Positions 44,391-54,136 are shown, numbered from the stretch's first letter. The stretch is DNA of 64,000 bases from Hanstruepera marina (GCF_019880635.1 NZ_JAINVX010000006.1:62001-126000), one strand, 5' to 3'. The notes: generated by a model not told the origin, from the letters alone. Numbers and translations are program-made.

Positions 44391-45716
44391 GTGCGCAAAA
44401 AAGTAGCTTTTTATACATTAGGCTGTAAACTTAACTTTTCAGAAACATCAACAATAGCCAGAAAATTTGTTAATGAAGGTTTTGATAGAGTTGATTTTGC
44501 TGAAGTCGCAGATATTTACGTGATTAACACCTGCTCGGTTACTGAAAATGCCGATAAGCGTTTTAAAAGTATTGTAAAGCAGGCTCAAAATAGTAACCCA
44601 GAAGCATTTATAGCTGCTGTTGGTTGCTATGCGCAATTAAAGCCCCAGGCTCTTGCCGATGTTAGCGGTGTAGATTTGGTTTTAGGAGCTACTGAAAAAT
44701 TTAAAATTACAGATTACCTTAACGATCTTTCTAAAAATGATATGGGAGAGGTACACTCCTGTGAAATTCAAGAAGCTGATTTTTATGTAGGAAGTTATTC
44801 ATTTGGAGATAGAACTAGGGCTTTTTTAAAAGTACAAGACGGATGCGATTATAAATGTACATACTGTACGATTCCTTTAGCTAGAGGTATTTCGCGTAGC
44901 GATACAGTAGAGAATGTTGTAAATAACGCAAAAAAAATTGCTTCTCAAAATATCAAGGAAATCGTTTTAACTGGTGTTAATATTGGCGATTACGGAAAAG
45001 GTGAATTTGGTAATAAAAAACATGAGCACACATTTTTGGATTTAGTTTCTGAATTGGATAAGGTTGAAGGTATTGAGCGTTTAAGGATATCTTCAATAGA
45101 ACCTAATTTGCTTAAAAACGAAACTATAGAACTTGTAGCTAATTCAAATTCTTTTGTCCCACACTTTCATGTACCATTGCAAAGTGGAAGTGATGCTGTT
45201 TTAAAGCGTATGAAGCGTCGTTATTTAAGTAAGTTGTATGTTGATCGGGTAAATAAAATAAAAGAAGTTATGCCCAACGCTTGTATTGGGGTAGATGTTA
45301 TAGTGGGCTTTCCAGGTGAATCTGACGACGATTTTTTAGAAACCTACAATTTTTTAAATGAGTTAGACATTTCCTATTTACATGTTTTTACCTATTCTGA
45401 ACGACCAAATACAGAAGCAGCCGAAATGAGCAATATAGTTCCTAAAAACATTCGTACAAAGCGCAGTAAGATGTTAAGAGGTTTATCGGTAAAAAAACGC
45501 CGTGCTTTTTATGAAAGTCAAATTGGTAAAAAACGTTCGGTATTGTTTGAAAGTGAAAATAAAGAAGGATACATTTTAGGTTTTACCGAAAACTACGTAA
45601 AGGTTAAAACGCCTTGGAATCCAGAACTCGTAAATACAATTCATGAAGTTGAATTACATGAAATAGATGAAGACGGATTGGTAAGAATAGAATTAATTAA
45701 AGAGTTGGTAGCTTAA
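44391..45716 (+). CDS. mtaB: tRNA t6A37 methylthiotransferase (MtaB-type radical SAM enzyme)
   Basis: A 441-residue enzyme adding a methylthio group to N6-threonylcarbamoyladenosine-37 in tRNA. The N-terminal UPF0004 domain carries cluster cysteines 12, 48 and 79 (TLGCKLN, INTCSV, VGCYAQ). The radical SAM cluster is C152-x3-C156-x2-C159 in DGCDYKCTYCTIP. A TRAM domain lies at the C-terminus. The opening FYTLGCKLNFSETS separates MtaB from MiaB and RimO. Translation starts at GTG (44391); the next ATG would lose the first cluster cysteine. Confidence 0.92.
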   Translation: MRKKVAFYTLGCKLNFSETSTIARKFVNEGFDRVDFAEVADIYVINTCSVTENADKRFKSIVKQAQNSNPEAFIAAVGCYAQLKPQALADVSGVDLVLGATEKFKITDYLNDLSKNDMGEVHSCEIQEADFYVGSYSFGDRTRAFLKVQDGCDYKCTYCTIPLARGISRSDTVENVVNNAKKIASQNIKEIVLTGVNIGDYGKGEFGNKKHEHTFLDLVSELDKVEGIERLRISSIEPNLLKNETIELVANSNSFVPHFHVPLQSGSDAVLKRMKRRYLSKLYVDRVNKIKEVMPNACIGVDVIVGFPGESDDDFLETYNFLNELDISYLHVFTYSERPNTEAAEMSNIVPKNIRTKRSKMLRGLSVKKRRAFYESQIGKKRSVLFESENKEGYILGFTENYVKVKTPWNPELVNTIHEVELHEIDEDGLVRIELIKELVA

Positions 45717-45718
45717 AA

Positions 45719-46021
45719 TTATATTCTAACACCAACAGGAAGCATACTCTTATACTGTCTGTTTTTTCGTATAAATTTTGCTATTTCAGGACTAGTAGGA
45801 ACTACGCTTAAGTTACGGTCTTCAATATGCTTTAAAACAGCAACAATAAATTCGTTTTGTAATTCTTCAGAATAGACTGATTCGGGAATTATAAGCTTGG
45901 TTAGGAAAATCTTACGCTCTTGAAGTGAATATTCAATCTTGGCAAGTGAATCATCAAATTTCAATTCAAACTGACGTAAGAAGTCATTGTCTATAAGTTC
46001 ATGTGCTTCAATCATAATCAT
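45719..46021 (-). CDS. Small GNAT-like (Acetyltransf_CG type) protein
   Basis: A 100-residue protein. The order (beta-rich FELKFDDSLAKIEYSLQERKIFLTKLIIP, then a helix LQNEFIVAVLKHIEDRNLSVVPTSPEIAKFIRKNRQYKSML) follows the short GCN5-related YjdJ group, where the last part reads 'P.CP....F...P.Y..L'. The acetyl-CoA loop (Q/RxxGxG/A) is not visible, so catalysis is doubtful. Function unknown. A -7 element TACTTTTG sits on the minus strand at 46081-46088. An alternative ATG lies two codons later. Confidence 0.6.
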   Translation of the reverse strand: MIMIEAHELIDNDFLRQFELKFDDSLAKIEYSLQERKIFLTKLIIPESVYSEELQNEFIVAVLKHIEDRNLSVVPTSPEIAKFIRKNRQYKSMLPVGVRI

Positions 46022-46133
46022 ATACTTTTATTCAATGGAATTATAAGGAGTGTCCACTATTTTTCAATAGTTTTGTAACGCAAAAGTACAAAAAAATATT
46101 GTTATTTTAAACAATTAGCTGCCTTAATGCCTT

Positions 46134-46805
46134 ATGAATCAAGAATTAATACATGTGTATTTTATGCCAGGAATGGCAGCAAGCCCAAAAATATTTGAAA
46201 ATATTAAACTACCAGAAAGTCAGTTTGAAATGCACTTTTTGGAGTGGATAATACCAAATCAAAAGGAATCAATACAAGATTATGCTTTACGAATAGCCGA
46301 AGATATCAAGCATGATAATCCTGTGCTTGTTGGTGTTTCATTTGGAGGTGTTCTTGTTCAAGAGATAAGTAAGCATGTTAAAGCATCGCGATTAATAGTT
46401 ATTTCCAGCGTGTGTTCTAAATATGAGTTGCCAAAACGTATGAAAATTGCTCGAAAAACTAAAGCTTATATTATGGCGCCTACAAGTGTTGCAAGTAAAA
46501 TAGACGTTTTTGCAAAATATGCCTTTGGGTCTAACGTAAAAAAACGTTTAGAGCTTTATAAAACATATTTATCGGTTAACGATAAGCGTTATTTAGATTG
46601 GGCCATTAAAGAGATGGTTTGTTGGGACCAAGAGGAAGAACCTGAAAACGTAATACATATTCATGGCGAAAAAGATATGGTCTTTCCACATTGTCACATA
46701 AATAATTGTATTACAATTAAAGGCGGTACTCATATTATGATTCTCAATAAATTTAGATGGTTTAATGAGAATTTACCAAAACTTATTTTAAACGGTCATC
46801 TATAA
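46134..46805 (+). CDS. Alpha/beta hydrolase
   Basis: A 223-residue small hydrolase. The nucleophile elbow is GVSFGGV (Ser about 70), a candidate acid lies in IHGEKDMVFPH (about 183), and the C-terminal His in IKGGTHIMI (about 204) completes the triad. YVHFMPG-like start MNQELIHVYFMPGMAASP. Substrate unknown (ester or lipid derivative). It starts a plus-strand run continuing into the lytic transglycosylase and cardiolipin synthase genes after 43 nt. Confidence 0.8.
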   Translation: MNQELIHVYFMPGMAASPKIFENIKLPESQFEMHFLEWIIPNQKESIQDYALRIAEDIKHDNPVLVGVSFGGVLVQEISKHVKASRLIVISSVCSKYELPKRMKIARKTKAYIMAPTSVASKIDVFAKYAFGSNVKKRLELYKTYLSVNDKRYLDWAIKEMVCWDQEEEPENVIHIHGEKDMVFPHCHINNCITIKGGTHIMILNKFRWFNENLPKLILNGHL

Positions 46806-46848
46806 AGAATAGCGTTTTTTTTCATAACTTTAGTGAAAATTCCCCTCA

Positions 46849-47778
46849 ATGAAAACTGTAAAAAACATATTGGCCTTATTTGGATTGATGGCACTTGCCG
46901 GAATCTTTATTTTTGCATTACAAGATGCACCAAGTGATGAAAATTTTGAAAAGAAATTAATAAACGATTACAATGTTTATGCGTTGCAAGTTCCTGACAA
47001 TTTGAATTTTGCTGGAGAACCTTTGCCTCTTGACAATCCTGATATTTATGAACGCATGGATAGAGAGTTGTTGGTAAATACATACTGGCAGTCTAATGGA
47101 TTGCTGATGTTTAAAAGAGCCCATAAATATTTTCCAGTAATTGAACCTATTTTAAAGAAAAATGGAATACCAGATGATTTTAAATATCTCGCTGTTATTG
47201 AAAGTGGCTTGTTAAATGTAGTCTCACCAGCTGGAGCACGTGGGGTATGGCAAATAATGCCCAAAACCGGAAGGGAATTTGGGTTAGAAGTTAATGATAA
47301 TGTAGATGAGCGTTATCATTTAGAAATGGCCACGGAGGCAGCTTGTCAGTACCTAAAAGATTCTAAAGATAGATTAGGCTCATGGACTTTAGCGGCTGCG
47401 GCATACAATGCAGGCATGTCAGGTATTTCCAGACGTTTGGAAGACCAAAATGTATCCAATTATTACGATTTGCTTCTTGGTGAAGAAACAGGGCGCTATA
47501 TGTTTAGGATTGTAGCGCTCAAGGAAATTTTGTCACATCCTAATAAATATGGTTTTAACTTTAGAACAAAGGACTTATATACAGAAGTTCCTACTTATAA
47601 AGTACCGGTAGATACTGCAGTTACAGACTTTGCAGCTTTTGCCAAAAAATTCGATATCAATTATAAAATTCTAAAAATTCACAATCCTTGGTTGCGTGAA
47701 CCGCATTTAAACAATAAGTCTAGAAAACAGTATTATATTGAAATTCCAAAAGAAGGATACTATTCAACTAATCCTTAA
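46849..47778 (+). CDS. Lytic transglycosylase domain protein (MltD/SLT-like)
   Basis: A 309-residue murein hydrolase. An N-terminal hydrophobic segment (about 8-25, ILALFGLMALAGIFIFAL) acts as signal or anchor. The SLT domain (about 95-230) has the catalytic Glu in AVIESGLLNVVSPAGARGVWQIMP (about 118) and the typical AAAAYNAG motif. No LysM repeats are seen, unlike E. coli MltD. It cleaves peptidoglycan strands to 1,6-anhydro ends during wall remodelling. Its stop is directly followed by the cardiolipin synthase ATG. Confidence 0.9.
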   Translation: MKTVKNILALFGLMALAGIFIFALQDAPSDENFEKKLINDYNVYALQVPDNLNFAGEPLPLDNPDIYERMDRELLVNTYWQSNGLLMFKRAHKYFPVIEPILKKNGIPDDFKYLAVIESGLLNVVSPAGARGVWQIMPKTGREFGLEVNDNVDERYHLEMATEAACQYLKDSKDRLGSWTLAAAAYNAGMSGISRRLEDQNVSNYYDLLLGEETGRYMFRIVALKEILSHPNKYGFNFRTKDLYTEVPTYKVPVDTAVTDFAAFAKKFDINYKILKIHNPWLREPHLNNKSRKQYYIEIPKEGYYSTNP

Positions 47779-49233
47779 ATGGTTGATTTTTTAAAAGAAC
47801 ACATCTGGTCTATTTTAATAGGGTTAAACTATCTTTTAGCTCTAATAGCTATTGTTGTTATTCTATTTAAAAATATTAACCCTACAAAAACCTTGACCTA
47901 TATTTTGGTTTTGGTTATGTTTCCATTCCTTGGACTATTGGTGTATTATTTTTTTGGACAGGAGTATAGAAAGAATAAAATATTTAACAGAAAGAGTATC
48001 TTAAATAAAAGTGTCGTAAAACGCATAAGCAATGAATTCATTCTCGATCAAAAAGATTTAAAGCGTTTAGATGATTTTTTAGATGATAAAATTAGATTGG
48101 TTAGGTTGCTTTTTAATTCAGAAAACACACCTGTAACGAAGCACAATAAAGTAAAAATACTATTAAACGGTAAAGAAAAATTTGAGTTTTTATTTAGTGA
48201 TTTAAAGAAAGCTAAACATCACATTCATTTAGAGTATTACATTTTTAAAGATGATAACATTGGAAGTGAATTAATAGATATCATTTGCGATAAGGCGCTA
48301 TCAGGTATTTCAGTACGCTTAAGTTTTGACGATGTAGGTAGTAAAATTTCAAATAAGTCAAAACGTAAGCTTAAAGAGAGTGGTGTAGAATTTCATCCGT
48401 TCATGCCTGTATTGTTTCCAGGATTTACGGGTAAAATGAACTATAGAAACCATAGAAAGATTGTTGTTATTGATGGAGATATAGGATATGTAGGAGGAAT
48501 AAACGTTTCTGACAATTATGTGAACTATAAAAACGGTGAATCGTTTTGGAGAGATACCCACATGCGAATTGAAGGAGAAGCTGTTAAACAACTTCAACTC
48601 CATTTTTTAATGACTTGGGATTTTGTTTCCAATTCGAACTTAAAAATAACTCAAAGTTTTTTTCCAGATACACAGGTTAAACAAGAATTGGCTGTTCAAG
48701 TTGCTGCTAGTGGACCAGATTCTGATTGGGCTAATATTATGGAAGCTATTTTTGTAGCCATTAATACTGCTGATAATTACGTGTATATAACAACTCCCTA
48801 TTTTATCCCTAACGATCAAATAATAACGGCACTTCAGGTAGCTGCTAAAAGTGGAGTAGATGTCAGATTGCTAATTCCTAAAGCGTCAGATTCTTGGACT
48901 GCCAAATATGCAACTAACTCGTATATTGAAAAATTACTTGAAGCCCAAGTTAGAGTCTACAGATATACTAACGGATTTATTCATGCAAAAACTATTGTAG
49001 TCGATGACATTTTCTGTACCGTTGGCACAGCAAATCTTGATTATAGAAGTTTCAATATTAATTTTGAAATAAATGCCTTGGTCTATAATTCTAAAACAAG
49101 TTTAGAGTTAAAATCACAGTTTTCAAACGATTTAAAAGATAGCGAAGAACTAACATTGCAAGATTGGCAAAATCGTCCTTCAGTTAATAAGATAAAAGAA
49201 GCATATTCGCGACTTTGGTCACCATTACTATAG
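47779..49233 (+). CDS. cls: Cardiolipin synthase
   Basis: A 484-residue membrane phospholipase D-family enzyme that joins two phosphatidylglycerols. Two N-terminal transmembrane helices (about 8-58, PLDc_N domain). Two HKD motifs are intact: HRKIVVIDGDIGYVGGIN (about 224) and HAKTIVVDDIFCTVGTAN (about 402), both with the downstream G(G/T) box. Length matches ClsA. It is translationally coupled to the lytic transglycosylase gene. It ends 5 nt from the converging TPR protein gene with no terminator between. Confidence 0.94.
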   Translation: MVDFLKEHIWSILIGLNYLLALIAIVVILFKNINPTKTLTYILVLVMFPFLGLLVYYFFGQEYRKNKIFNRKSILNKSVVKRISNEFILDQKDLKRLDDFLDDKIRLVRLLFNSENTPVTKHNKVKILLNGKEKFEFLFSDLKKAKHHIHLEYYIFKDDNIGSELIDIICDKALSGISVRLSFDDVGSKISNKSKRKLKESGVEFHPFMPVLFPGFTGKMNYRNHRKIVVIDGDIGYVGGINVSDNYVNYKNGESFWRDTHMRIEGEAVKQLQLHFLMTWDFVSNSNLKITQSFFPDTQVKQELAVQVAASGPDSDWANIMEAIFVAINTADNYVYITTPYFIPNDQIITALQVAAKSGVDVRLLIPKASDSWTAKYATNSYIEKLLEAQVRVYRYTNGFIHAKTIVVDDIFCTVGTANLDYRSFNINFEINALVYNSKTSLELKSQFSNDLKDSEELTLQDWQNRPSVNKIKEAYSRLWSPLL

Positions 49234-49238
49234 CACTA

Positions 49239-49817
49239 TTAACGTTTACTGCGTCTATTTTGTCTTGCAGAAGTTGGCTGTCCGTAATGTTGTTTTGGAA
49301 TTGAAGTTCTTTTCATTTGCTGCTTAAACATCTTAATTTGATCAGCTAGCATATTTCTCTTGTCAAGCTTTTCAGCTTCTTTCAATAATAATTGAGCCTC
49401 CTGTTTGCGTCTTTTTGAAAATGCTATTCCCGCTAAATTCAATTTAGCCATAGCTAAATCATGATCCATGGATAGTCCTAAAGCAACAGCATTTTTAAAA
49501 TATTTTTCTGCTTCATTCATATTGTCCTGGCTTAACATAATACCATGAAGGTAATTATAGTATCCTTCTTGCTTTTTTACTAGTGCAGAACTCGGATTTT
49601 TAATTTTGCTCAACCATTTTTTGGCGCCTTCAAAATCTTGTTTACGCAATCTTAAAAATGCTAATAATATAAACTCGTTTTTAAAGTATAAGAAAATAAA
49701 TATTCCAGAGAGTAGAATATACATAATGCCATTACCAATATTTCCTTCTGTAAATTGATAAATTGCAAAAGCAATAATCCCGAAAGCAATAATTAATTTG
49801 ATAACTTTATTGTACAT
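49239..49817 (-). CDS. Membrane-anchored TPR protein of unknown function
   Basis: A 192-residue protein. Two close hydrophobic helices (about 6-21 and 28-54) anchor it, followed by tetratricopeptide-like repeats (about 60-165, e.g. GYYNYLHGIMLSQDNMNEAEKYFKNAVALG and KLNLAGIAFSKRRKQEAQLLLKEAEKL). The C-terminus is basic (HYGQPTSARQNRRSKR) and presumably faces the cytoplasm. Found in flavobacteria as a hypothetical protein. A short distance upstream on the opposite strand lies the rpmH promoter. Confidence 0.72.
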   Translation of the reverse strand: MYNKVIKLIIAFGIIAFAIYQFTEGNIGNGIMYILLSGIFIFLYFKNEFILLAFLRLRKQDFEGAKKWLSKIKNPSSALVKKQEGYYNYLHGIMLSQDNMNEAEKYFKNAVALGLSMDHDLAMAKLNLAGIAFSKRRKQEAQLLLKEAEKLDKRNMLADQIKMFKQQMKRTSIPKQHYGQPTSARQNRRSKR

Positions 49818-49931
49818 GTTTTAATGGTATTTTATAATAAACTTGCTACATTTTCAGCAAGTATTCAATTTCACTTCATTTAGACTGCAAAGAAACTAAA
49901 TTTTTATTGAAAAAATATTTTTAAAATAAGG

Positions 49932-49962
49932 TTTGTCAAATAAAAAAGGGTTTGTATATTTG
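49932..49962 (+). promoter_or_regulatory. Promoter of rpmH
   Basis: TTTG at 49932-49935, a 19-nt spacer and TATATTTG at 49955-49962: full match to the Bacteroidota consensus. The leader to the ATG is about 70 nt and includes a small inverted repeat TTTTGGGA/TCCCAAAA near 49972-49997. Confidence 0.82.
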
Positions 49963-50036
49963 CACGCAGTTTTGGGAGTATGTTTTGAAATCCCAAAATC
50001 TAAAAAATAATTAAGAAGATTTTAAAGATATAAGTA

Positions 50037-50198
50037 ATGAGTAAAAGAACATTTCAGCCATCAAAGCGTAAGAGAAAAAATAAGCATGGCTTTAGAGAAA
50101 GAATGGCTACTGCCAATGGTAGAAAAGTCCTTGCACGTAGACGCGCAAAAGGAAGAAAGAAATTATCTGTATCTTCTGAACCAAGACATAAGAAATAA
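50037..50198 (+). CDS. rpmH: 50S ribosomal protein L34
   Basis: A 53-residue, very basic ribosomal protein, translated by hand: [19 protein letters not shown] at the start, followed by [21 protein letters not shown], the family signature. It is slightly longer at the C-terminus ([13 protein letters not shown]), as is usual in Bacteroidota. It has a consensus promoter and its own terminator. The neighbours rnpA and dnaA found in many other bacteria are not present here. Confidence 0.97.
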   Translation: MSKRTFQPSKRKRKNKHGFRERMATANGRKVLARRRAKGRKKLSVSSEPRHKK

Positions 50199-50220
50199 TG
50201 ATTAACAATTGTTAATATTT

Positions 50221-50252
50221 AAAGGTGTTACTTAGGCGTAACACCTTTTTTT
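50221..50252 (+). terminator. Terminator of rpmH
   Basis: AAAGGTGTTAC pairs exactly with GTAACACCTTT around a 6-nt loop, followed by T7. Confidence 0.9.
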
Positions 50253-50268
50253 GTACCCTATTGATAAC

Positions 50269-50276
50269 TATTTTTG
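50269..50276 (+). promoter_or_regulatory. -7 element for carB
   Basis: TATTTTTG matches TAnnTTTG and lies 18 nt before the ATG at 50295, which shows that an in-frame TTG at 50274 is part of the promoter and not the start. Confidence 0.55.
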
Positions 50277-50294
50277 CAAAACAAAATTTTTAAC

Positions 50295-53147
50295 ATGCCA
50301 AAAAACAAAGACATAAAATCGGTTTTAATTATAGGCTCTGGTCCAATTATTATTGGTCAAGCATGTGAGTTTGATTATTCTGGAACACAATCTTTACGAT
50401 CATTACGAGAAGATGGAATTGAAACGATCCTTATAAATTCTAATCCTGCAACAATCATGACAGACCCTTCCATGGCAGATCACGTTTACTTGTTGCCTTT
50501 AACTACCAAATCTATAATTAAAATATTAAAAGAACATCCGCAAATTGATGCCGTTCTTCCTACCATGGGAGGGCAAACAGCCCTTAATTTAGCTATTGAA
50601 GCAGATGAAAAAGGTATTTGGGAAGATTTTGGAGTTAAATTGATTGGTGTTGATATTGATGCCATTAACATTACCGAGGATCGCGAGCAGTTTAGAGAGC
50701 TTATGATTAAGATTGGTATACCAATGGCTCCACAAGCTACGGCTACATCATATTTAAAAGGAAAAGAAATAGCCCAAGAATTCGGTTTTCCTTTAGTAAT
50801 TAGAGCATCTTATACATTAGGTGGAGCAGGTGCATCAATTGTTTATAAAGAAGAAGATTTTGATGAACTATTGACACGTGGTTTGGAAATTTCTCCTATC
50901 CACGAAGTCATGATTGACAAAGCGATGATGGGGTGGAAGGAATACGAATTAGAGCTATTGCGTGATAAGAATGATAACGTGGTTATCATTTGTACCATCG
51001 AGAACATGGATCCAATGGGAATCCACACAGGAGATTCCATTACTATAGCACCAGCCATGACATTGTCTGATAAAACCTTCCAACGTATGCGTGATATGGC
51101 TATTCACATGATGCGCAGCATAGGCGATTTTGAAGGTGGATGTAATGTACAGTTTGCTGTAAGCCCAGATGAAAAGGAAGAGATAATAGCTATTGAAATT
51201 AACCCACGTGTATCACGTTCTTCAGCTTTAGCAAGTAAGGCTACGGGATACCCAATTGCTAAAGTGGCAACTAAATTGGCTATTGGTTATTCGTTAGATG
51301 AATTGACAAATCAAATTACCGGTTCAACGTCGGCATTATTTGAGCCAACCATCGATTATGTAGTTGTTAAAATACCACGTTGGAATTTTGATAAGTTTGA
51401 AGGGTCAGACAGAACTTTAGGTCTTCAAATGAAAGCTGTTGGTGAGGTTATGGCTATTGGTCGTTCGTTCCAAGAAGCTTTACATAAAGCCACACAATCG
51501 CTTGAAATTAAACGTAATGGATTGGGTGCTGATGGGAAAGGCTATAAAAATTACGATCAAATAATTGACAAACTTACACATGCCAGTTGGGACCGTGTTT
51601 TTGTGATTTACGATGCTATTCAAATGGGAATTCCTTTAAGTCGTATTCATGAAATCACTAAAATTGATATGTGGTTTTTAAAGCAATATGAAGAGCTATT
51701 CTATTTGGAAAGAGAAATTTCAAAGTTCACTATTGATACTATTGATCGTGATTTATTACTGGAAGCCAAACAAAAAGGTTATGGCGATAGACAGATAGCT
51801 CACATGCTAAAATGTTTGGAGAGCCAGGTTTATAAAAAGCGTGAAGAATTCAATATAAAACGTGTTTATAAATTAGTTGATACTTGTGCTGCAGAGTTTA
51901 AGGCTGAAACCCCTTATTATTACTCAACTTTTGAAAATGAAGTAGAAAACTCTAATGGAAATAAAAAACCTATAAATGAGAGTGAAGTAAGTGATAAGAA
52001 GAAAATAATTGTATTGGGTTCTGGTCCTAACCGTATTGGACAGGGTATAGAGTTTGATTATTGTTGTGTACATGGTGTTTTGGCTGCTTCAGAGTGTGGT
52101 TACGAAACCATTATGATAAACTGTAACCCTGAAACCGTTTCAACGGATTTTGATATTGCGGATAAACTGTATTTTGAACCTGTATTTTGGGAACACATTT
52201 ACGATATCATTCAGCATGAAAAACCTGAAGGCGTTATCGTTCAGTTAGGTGGTCAGACTGCTTTGAAATTAGCGGAGAAATTAGATAGGTATGGTGTAAA
52301 GATATTAGGAACAACATACCAGTCTTTAGATTTAGCTGAAGATAGAGGAAGTTTTTCTAAACTCTTAAAGGAAAATAGCATTCCTTACCCAGAGTTTGAC
52401 GTAGCTACTACAGCCGATGAAGCGTTGGAGGTGGCTGATAGATTAGATTTTCCAATTTTGGTAAGGCCTTCTTATGTGCTTGGTGGTCAAGGCATGAAGA
52501 TTGTTATCAATAAGAAGGAATTAGAAGAGCATGTTGTAGATTTATTGCGCGGCATGCCTGATAATAAATTATTGTTGGACCACTATTTAGACGGTGCTAT
52601 TGAAGCAGAAGCAGATGCGATTTGCGATGGTGAAAATGTGTATATTATTGGAATAATGGAGCATATTGAGCCTTGTGGAATACACTCGGGTGATAGTAAT
52701 GCGACATTGCCGCCATTTAATTTGGGCGAATTTGTTATGCAACAGATAAAAGACCATACTAAAAAGATAGCTTTAGCGCTTAATACAGTTGGTTTAATTA
52801 ACATTCAATTTGCTATAAAAGACGATAAAGTTTATATTATAGAAGCCAACCCAAGAGCGTCTAGAACGGTTCCATTTATTGCTAAAGCGTATGGTGAACC
52901 TTATGTAAATTATGCTACTAAAGTGATGCTGGGAGACAAAAAGGTAACAGACTTTGATTTTAATCCTAAATTAGATGGATTTGCTATAAAACAGCCAGTG
53001 TTTTCTTTCAATAAGTTCCCTAATGTAAACAAACAGTTAGGTCCTGAAATGAAGAGTACTGGTGAAAGTATTTTATTTATTGATAGTCTAAAAGATGATG
53101 AGTTTTATAACTTGTACTCAAGACGCAAAATGTATTTGAGCAAATAA
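50295..53147 (+). CDS. carB: Carbamoyl-phosphate synthase large subunit, without the C-terminal allosteric domain
   Basis: A 950-residue enzyme making carbamoyl phosphate for pyrimidines and arginine. Two ATP-grasp halves are visible: GSGPIIIGQACEFDYSG at about 14-30 and GSGPNRIGQGIEFDYCC at about 575-591, each with its own ATP-binding lid (GGAGASIVY, GGQGMKIVI) and NPR.SRS/NPRASRT metal-site motif. The chain ends at RRKMYLSK, where the second synthetase domain ends; the roughly 120-residue MGS-like regulatory domain of E. coli CarB (1073 residues) is absent. carA is not next to it. The start at 50295 (MPKNKDIKS) is preferred over the TTG at 50274. Confidence 0.95.
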   Translation: MPKNKDIKSVLIIGSGPIIIGQACEFDYSGTQSLRSLREDGIETILINSNPATIMTDPSMADHVYLLPLTTKSIIKILKEHPQIDAVLPTMGGQTALNLAIEADEKGIWEDFGVKLIGVDIDAINITEDREQFRELMIKIGIPMAPQATATSYLKGKEIAQEFGFPLVIRASYTLGGAGASIVYKEEDFDELLTRGLEISPIHEVMIDKAMMGWKEYELELLRDKNDNVVIICTIENMDPMGIHTGDSITIAPAMTLSDKTFQRMRDMAIHMMRSIGDFEGGCNVQFAVSPDEKEEIIAIEINPRVSRSSALASKATGYPIAKVATKLAIGYSLDELTNQITGSTSALFEPTIDYVVVKIPRWNFDKFEGSDRTLGLQMKAVGEVMAIGRSFQEALHKATQSLEIKRNGLGADGKGYKNYDQIIDKLTHASWDRVFVIYDAIQMGIPLSRIHEITKIDMWFLKQYEELFYLEREISKFTIDTIDRDLLLEAKQKGYGDRQIAHMLKCLESQVYKKREEFNIKRVYKLVDTCAAEFKAETPYYYSTFENEVENSNGNKKPINESEVSDKKKIIVLGSGPNRIGQGIEFDYCCVHGVLAASECGYETIMINCNPETVSTDFDIADKLYFEPVFWEHIYDIIQHEKPEGVIVQLGGQTALKLAEKLDRYGVKILGTTYQSLDLAEDRGSFSKLLKENSIPYPEFDVATTADEALEVADRLDFPILVRPSYVLGGQGMKIVINKKELEEHVVDLLRGMPDNKLLLDHYLDGAIEAEADAICDGENVYIIGIMEHIEPCGIHSGDSNATLPPFNLGEFVMQQIKDHTKKIALALNTVGLINIQFAIKDDKVYIIEANPRASRTVPFIAKAYGEPYVNYATKVMLGDKKVTDFDFNPKLDGFAIKQPVFSFNKFPNVNKQLGPEMKSTGESILFIDSLKDDEFYNLYSRRKMYLSK

Positions 53148-53222
53148 TTCAATCTAATTACAGAAGAATTATTATTGTTTTGCTAAAAATGTATTATTTT
53201 AGTAAAAAATATGCTGAATATA

Positions 53223-54086
53223 ATGAAGAAAAAACTACTTTTTTTATCCTTAACCTTAATGTCGGTTGTAGTGTTTGCACAAGTTAGTGCAGGTCAGGTT
53301 GATGATTTTGAGGACGGCACAGTTGAGAATTGGATTATTGGAATTACAGGCCCTTCATCACCTGTTAATGTTGCGACTGGTGGTCCAGCTGGTGTTGACG
53401 ATAACTTTTTAGAATACACCTCTACTGGAACAACTGGAGCAGGTGCTAGAATGGCTATATTCAATTCATTTCAACAATGGTCTGGTGATTTTGTTGCTCA
53501 AAGTGTAGTAGAAGTTCAATTGGATGTCGAAGTATTGACCAATGATTTACACTTAAGATTAGCTTTTCAGGGACCTAATGGAACTCGAATGATTTCTACT
53601 AACCCAGTAATTGTTACAGCTGGATCTGGTTGGAATAGCATTGCCTTGCCTTGTGGCATAAATGATTTTACTGTTCAATCTGGGCCTAATACGGTTTCAG
53701 AAGTTTTGGCAGCTGTTTCAACTATGCGAATAATAAGTGTTAGAGAAGAAAATATTGATAGTTGGAGAGGAGAGGTTATTGCTGCTACATTGCGTGTTGA
53801 CAATATCACAGCTTCTACAACATTATCTCGTAAAGATTTTGATGTTCCTAATAACGAGTTTACAATTTATCCAAATCCAAGCCGATCTAAATTAAATATT
53901 ACTTTACCAACCGTAGAGCATGTTTCTAAAGTTGAAGTTTATAATATTTTAGGTGCTCGAGTTTATAGTACAGTGTTAAATAAATTAAATACGTCAATTA
54001 ATGTTTCACAATGGAATAATGGCGTGTATTTAGTGCGTGTATCTTCAGATTCAGGAACTGTTACTAAACGTTTTGTAAAGCAGTAA
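53223..54086 (+). CDS. Secreted protein with T9SS sorting domain
   Basis: A 287-residue protein beginning MKKKLLFLSLTLMSVVVFAQ, a signal peptide; an ATG four codons earlier (53211) is possible. The mature part (about 21-200) is a beta-sandwich-like domain: QVDDFEDGTVENWIIG, NFLEYTSTGTTGAG and VRLRLAF-type strands, ending with LRVDNITAS, similar to carbohydrate-binding modules that begin 'DDFEDGT'. Residues about 217-287 are the T9SS domain: FTIYPNPSRSKLNI, VEVYNILGARVYS and NNGVYLVRVSSDSG. A role in glycan binding is a reasonable guess only. Confidence 0.85.
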   Translation: MKKKLLFLSLTLMSVVVFAQVSAGQVDDFEDGTVENWIIGITGPSSPVNVATGGPAGVDDNFLEYTSTGTTGAGARMAIFNSFQQWSGDFVAQSVVEVQLDVEVLTNDLHLRLAFQGPNGTRMISTNPVIVTAGSGWNSIALPCGINDFTVQSGPNTVSEVLAAVSTMRIISVREENIDSWRGEVIAATLRVDNITASTTLSRKDFDVPNNEFTIYPNPSRSKLNITLPTVEHVSKVEVYNILGARVYSTVLNKLNTSINVSQWNNGVYLVRVSSDSGTVTKRFVKQ

Positions 54087-54110
54087 GGAAATAAAAATTT
54101 ACTATAATTT

Positions 54111-54136
54111 AAAACCATCGGTTTACTGATGGTTTT
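54111..54136. terminator. Terminator between converging genes
   Basis: AAAACCATC pairs with GATGGTTTT around a short loop, followed by a T run on the plus strand and an A run on the other side. Confidence 0.75.
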
